Position numbers and translations under genes: made by a program. Source: an uncultured Verrucomicrobia subdivision 3 bacterium (GTDB lineage Bacteria > Verrucomicrobiota > Verrucomicrobiae > Limisphaerales > UBA11358). From it: DNA of 5,113 bases. The notes under the pieces were generated by a model that had not been told where the DNA came from, ran no database searches, and saw only the letters and a list, made by a program, of their open reading frames with translations. The DNA lies in NCBI GenBank assembly GCA_903921455.1, contig CAIXPZ010000273.1:1-5113 (forward strand), written 5' to 3'. The first letter of the stretch is position 1. The number at the start of each line of letters is the position of its first letter. Shown here one piece after another: positions 4,340-5,113 of this stretch.

Positions 4340-4353
4340 TTCCCGATCGGTAA
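4340..4353. promoter_or_regulatory. hipBA operator site 3
   Basis: TTCCCGATCGGTAA is the most symmetric of the three copies; only positions 3 and 12 break the palindrome. Starts of the three sites are 50 and 49 bp apart, near five helical turns, which would let bound repressor dimers lie on similar faces of the DNA and bend or loop it. Confidence 0.68.
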
Positions 4354-4390
4354 TACGTCTTTCAAAGATTCCGCCATTACGGTATTCAAT

Positions 4391-5113
4391 TTACTCCACC
4401 GGTCGCCACTCATCCGCGTACACCAACTCATGAACCTCTTCCGGGACGCGGTTCATCTTCACCTCCATCTCCCGCTGCGGGACGAACGGGCATTTGGCTT
4501 TGTCACGAACCAGATGCTTGGCTTCCTGTTCCAGCAAAACCCGGGTGCCGGACTTGATCCGATTTTTGCCGTACAGGGTTTCGATGTGCTCCAAGGCGTG
4601 ATGGAGTTGCCGATGCTTGAGATCCTGATTGAACCCGAACAGGTCGGGGTCCATTTCCAGCGGCTGCATGTTCCAGAAGTTAATGCAAACCTGCCGGATC
4701 GGCTGGGTTTCGGAACCGACAATTTGCTGGAACAGGGTTTCAACGACCGGCAGGATCTCGCGGGGTAAGAATCGTGCTCCCGGGAACCTGACGGAGCGAC
4801 CGTTGCCGGAAAAGTCCTTAAAACGGATGTACACCCCCATTTCGCGAGCTTTGAGGTTCTCGCGGAAGAACGTGGTGATGACCCGTTCGGTTTGCTCCAG
4901 CAGGAACAGCAAGGCGCTGTCGTAGTCGGGCTCGTCGTCCGGCAAGGTGGTGGAGCTGCCGATGCAGGTGCGGGATTTATTGGCGGTTGCGAGTTTTTCC
5001 CGCAGCTGACCGGTTGCCAAGAGCCACAACTGCAAACCGAAAAAACCGTAACGCTTCTCCAAGAGCCCCAACGGTAACCTCGCCACATCCCCAAACGTCC
5101 AGATGCCCAGCAC
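4391..5113 (-). CDS. Y-family DNA polymerase (DinB/UmuC type), C-terminal part
   Basis: The visible 240 residues enter from the right edge in mid-gene; the codon at the edge is GTG read as valine, not a start. They begin in the thumb helix-hairpin-helix (LGIWTFGDVARLPLGLLEKR, then YGFFGLQLWLLATG, about residues 2-35). The linker to the little finger follows (SRTCIGSSTTLPDD, 47-60), then the little-finger domain (YDSALLFLLEQTERVITTFF, MGVYIRFKDFSG, up to about residue 195). The tail ends VYADEWRPVE. The palm and finger domains with the catalytic acidic residues lie outside the window. These enzymes copy across damaged DNA and are often SOS-induced. DinB (Pol IV), UmuC/UvrX-like and ImuB-like forms cannot be told apart from this part alone. 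It ends before the hipBA control region, reading in the same direction as hipBA. Confidence 0.85.
   Translation of the reverse strand: MLGIWTFGDVARLPLGLLEKRYGFFGLQLWLLATGQLREKLATANKSRTCIGSSTTLPDDEPDYDSALLFLLEQTERVITTFFRENLKAREMGVYIRFKDFSGNGRSVRFPGARFLPREILPVVETLFQQIVGSETQPIRQVCINFWNMQPLEMDPDLFGFNQDLKHRQLHHALEHIETLYGKNRIKSGTRVLLEQEAKHLVRDKAKCPFVPQREMEVKMNRVPEEVHELVYADEWRPVE

Noticed and set aside
4369..4385. Possible fourth hipBA operator (TTCCGCCATTACGGTAT).
   Set aside because: The half-sites resemble the motif but the centre is 2 bp longer and the spacing from site 3 is about 30 bp, not 50.

Overview
The window looks like an accessory (genomic-island) stretch of a Gram-negative environmental bacterium. 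Moderate GC, an IS630-like transposase start, a 'mobile mystery' A/B pair and a hipBA operon would suit Verrucomicrobiota or a neighbouring phylum. That placement is a weak inference, because nothing here is diagnostic of a taxon.

Layout, left to right. (1) 1-83, minus: the first 27 codons of an IS630-like transposase, running off the left edge. (2) 244-489, plus: a small excisionase/MerR-type HTH protein with a TTG start. (3) 490-927: no convincing gene, but dense in recombination-site features. On the minus strand there is the 3' part of a tRNA gene (778-815) followed by a terminator-like hairpin. A 22-bp inverted repeat (813-834) abuts the tRNA fragment on its anticodon side, and short direct repeats lie on both sides (709-730 and 923-942). 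I read this as an integrase attachment junction (attR-like), with the inserted element to the right. (4) 928-1137, plus: a second AlpA/excisionase-like HTH reading frame with no canonical start codon. (5) 1138-1453: mostly unexplained, ending in an AT-rich promoter/operator region. (6) 1454-2514, plus: mobile mystery protein A (XRE-type regulator) and mobile mystery protein B (Fic-domain protein with an intact HPFPNGNGRHSR motif). (7) 2676-2786, minus: a remnant of the C-terminus of a DinG-like helicase. (8) 2798-4239, minus: the hipBA operon, with hipB and hipA overlapping by 4 bp and catalytic residues intact. Its promoter region (4240-4390) carries three copies of a near-palindromic operator, TTCCCGATCGGTAA, at about 50-bp intervals. 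(9) 4391-5113, minus: the C-terminal 240 residues of a Y-family DNA polymerase, running off the right edge.

How it fits together: two regulator-plus-enzyme modules stand tail to tail. One pairs an XRE protein with a Fic protein, the other an HTH repressor with a HipA kinase. Both are of the kind that stabilises or arms mobile DNA, and they sit between an att-like site and a repair polymerase gene. The helicase stub 11 bp past the hipA stop suggests that hipBA arrived by an event that removed the rest of a dinG-like gene. No integrase gene is visible in the window.
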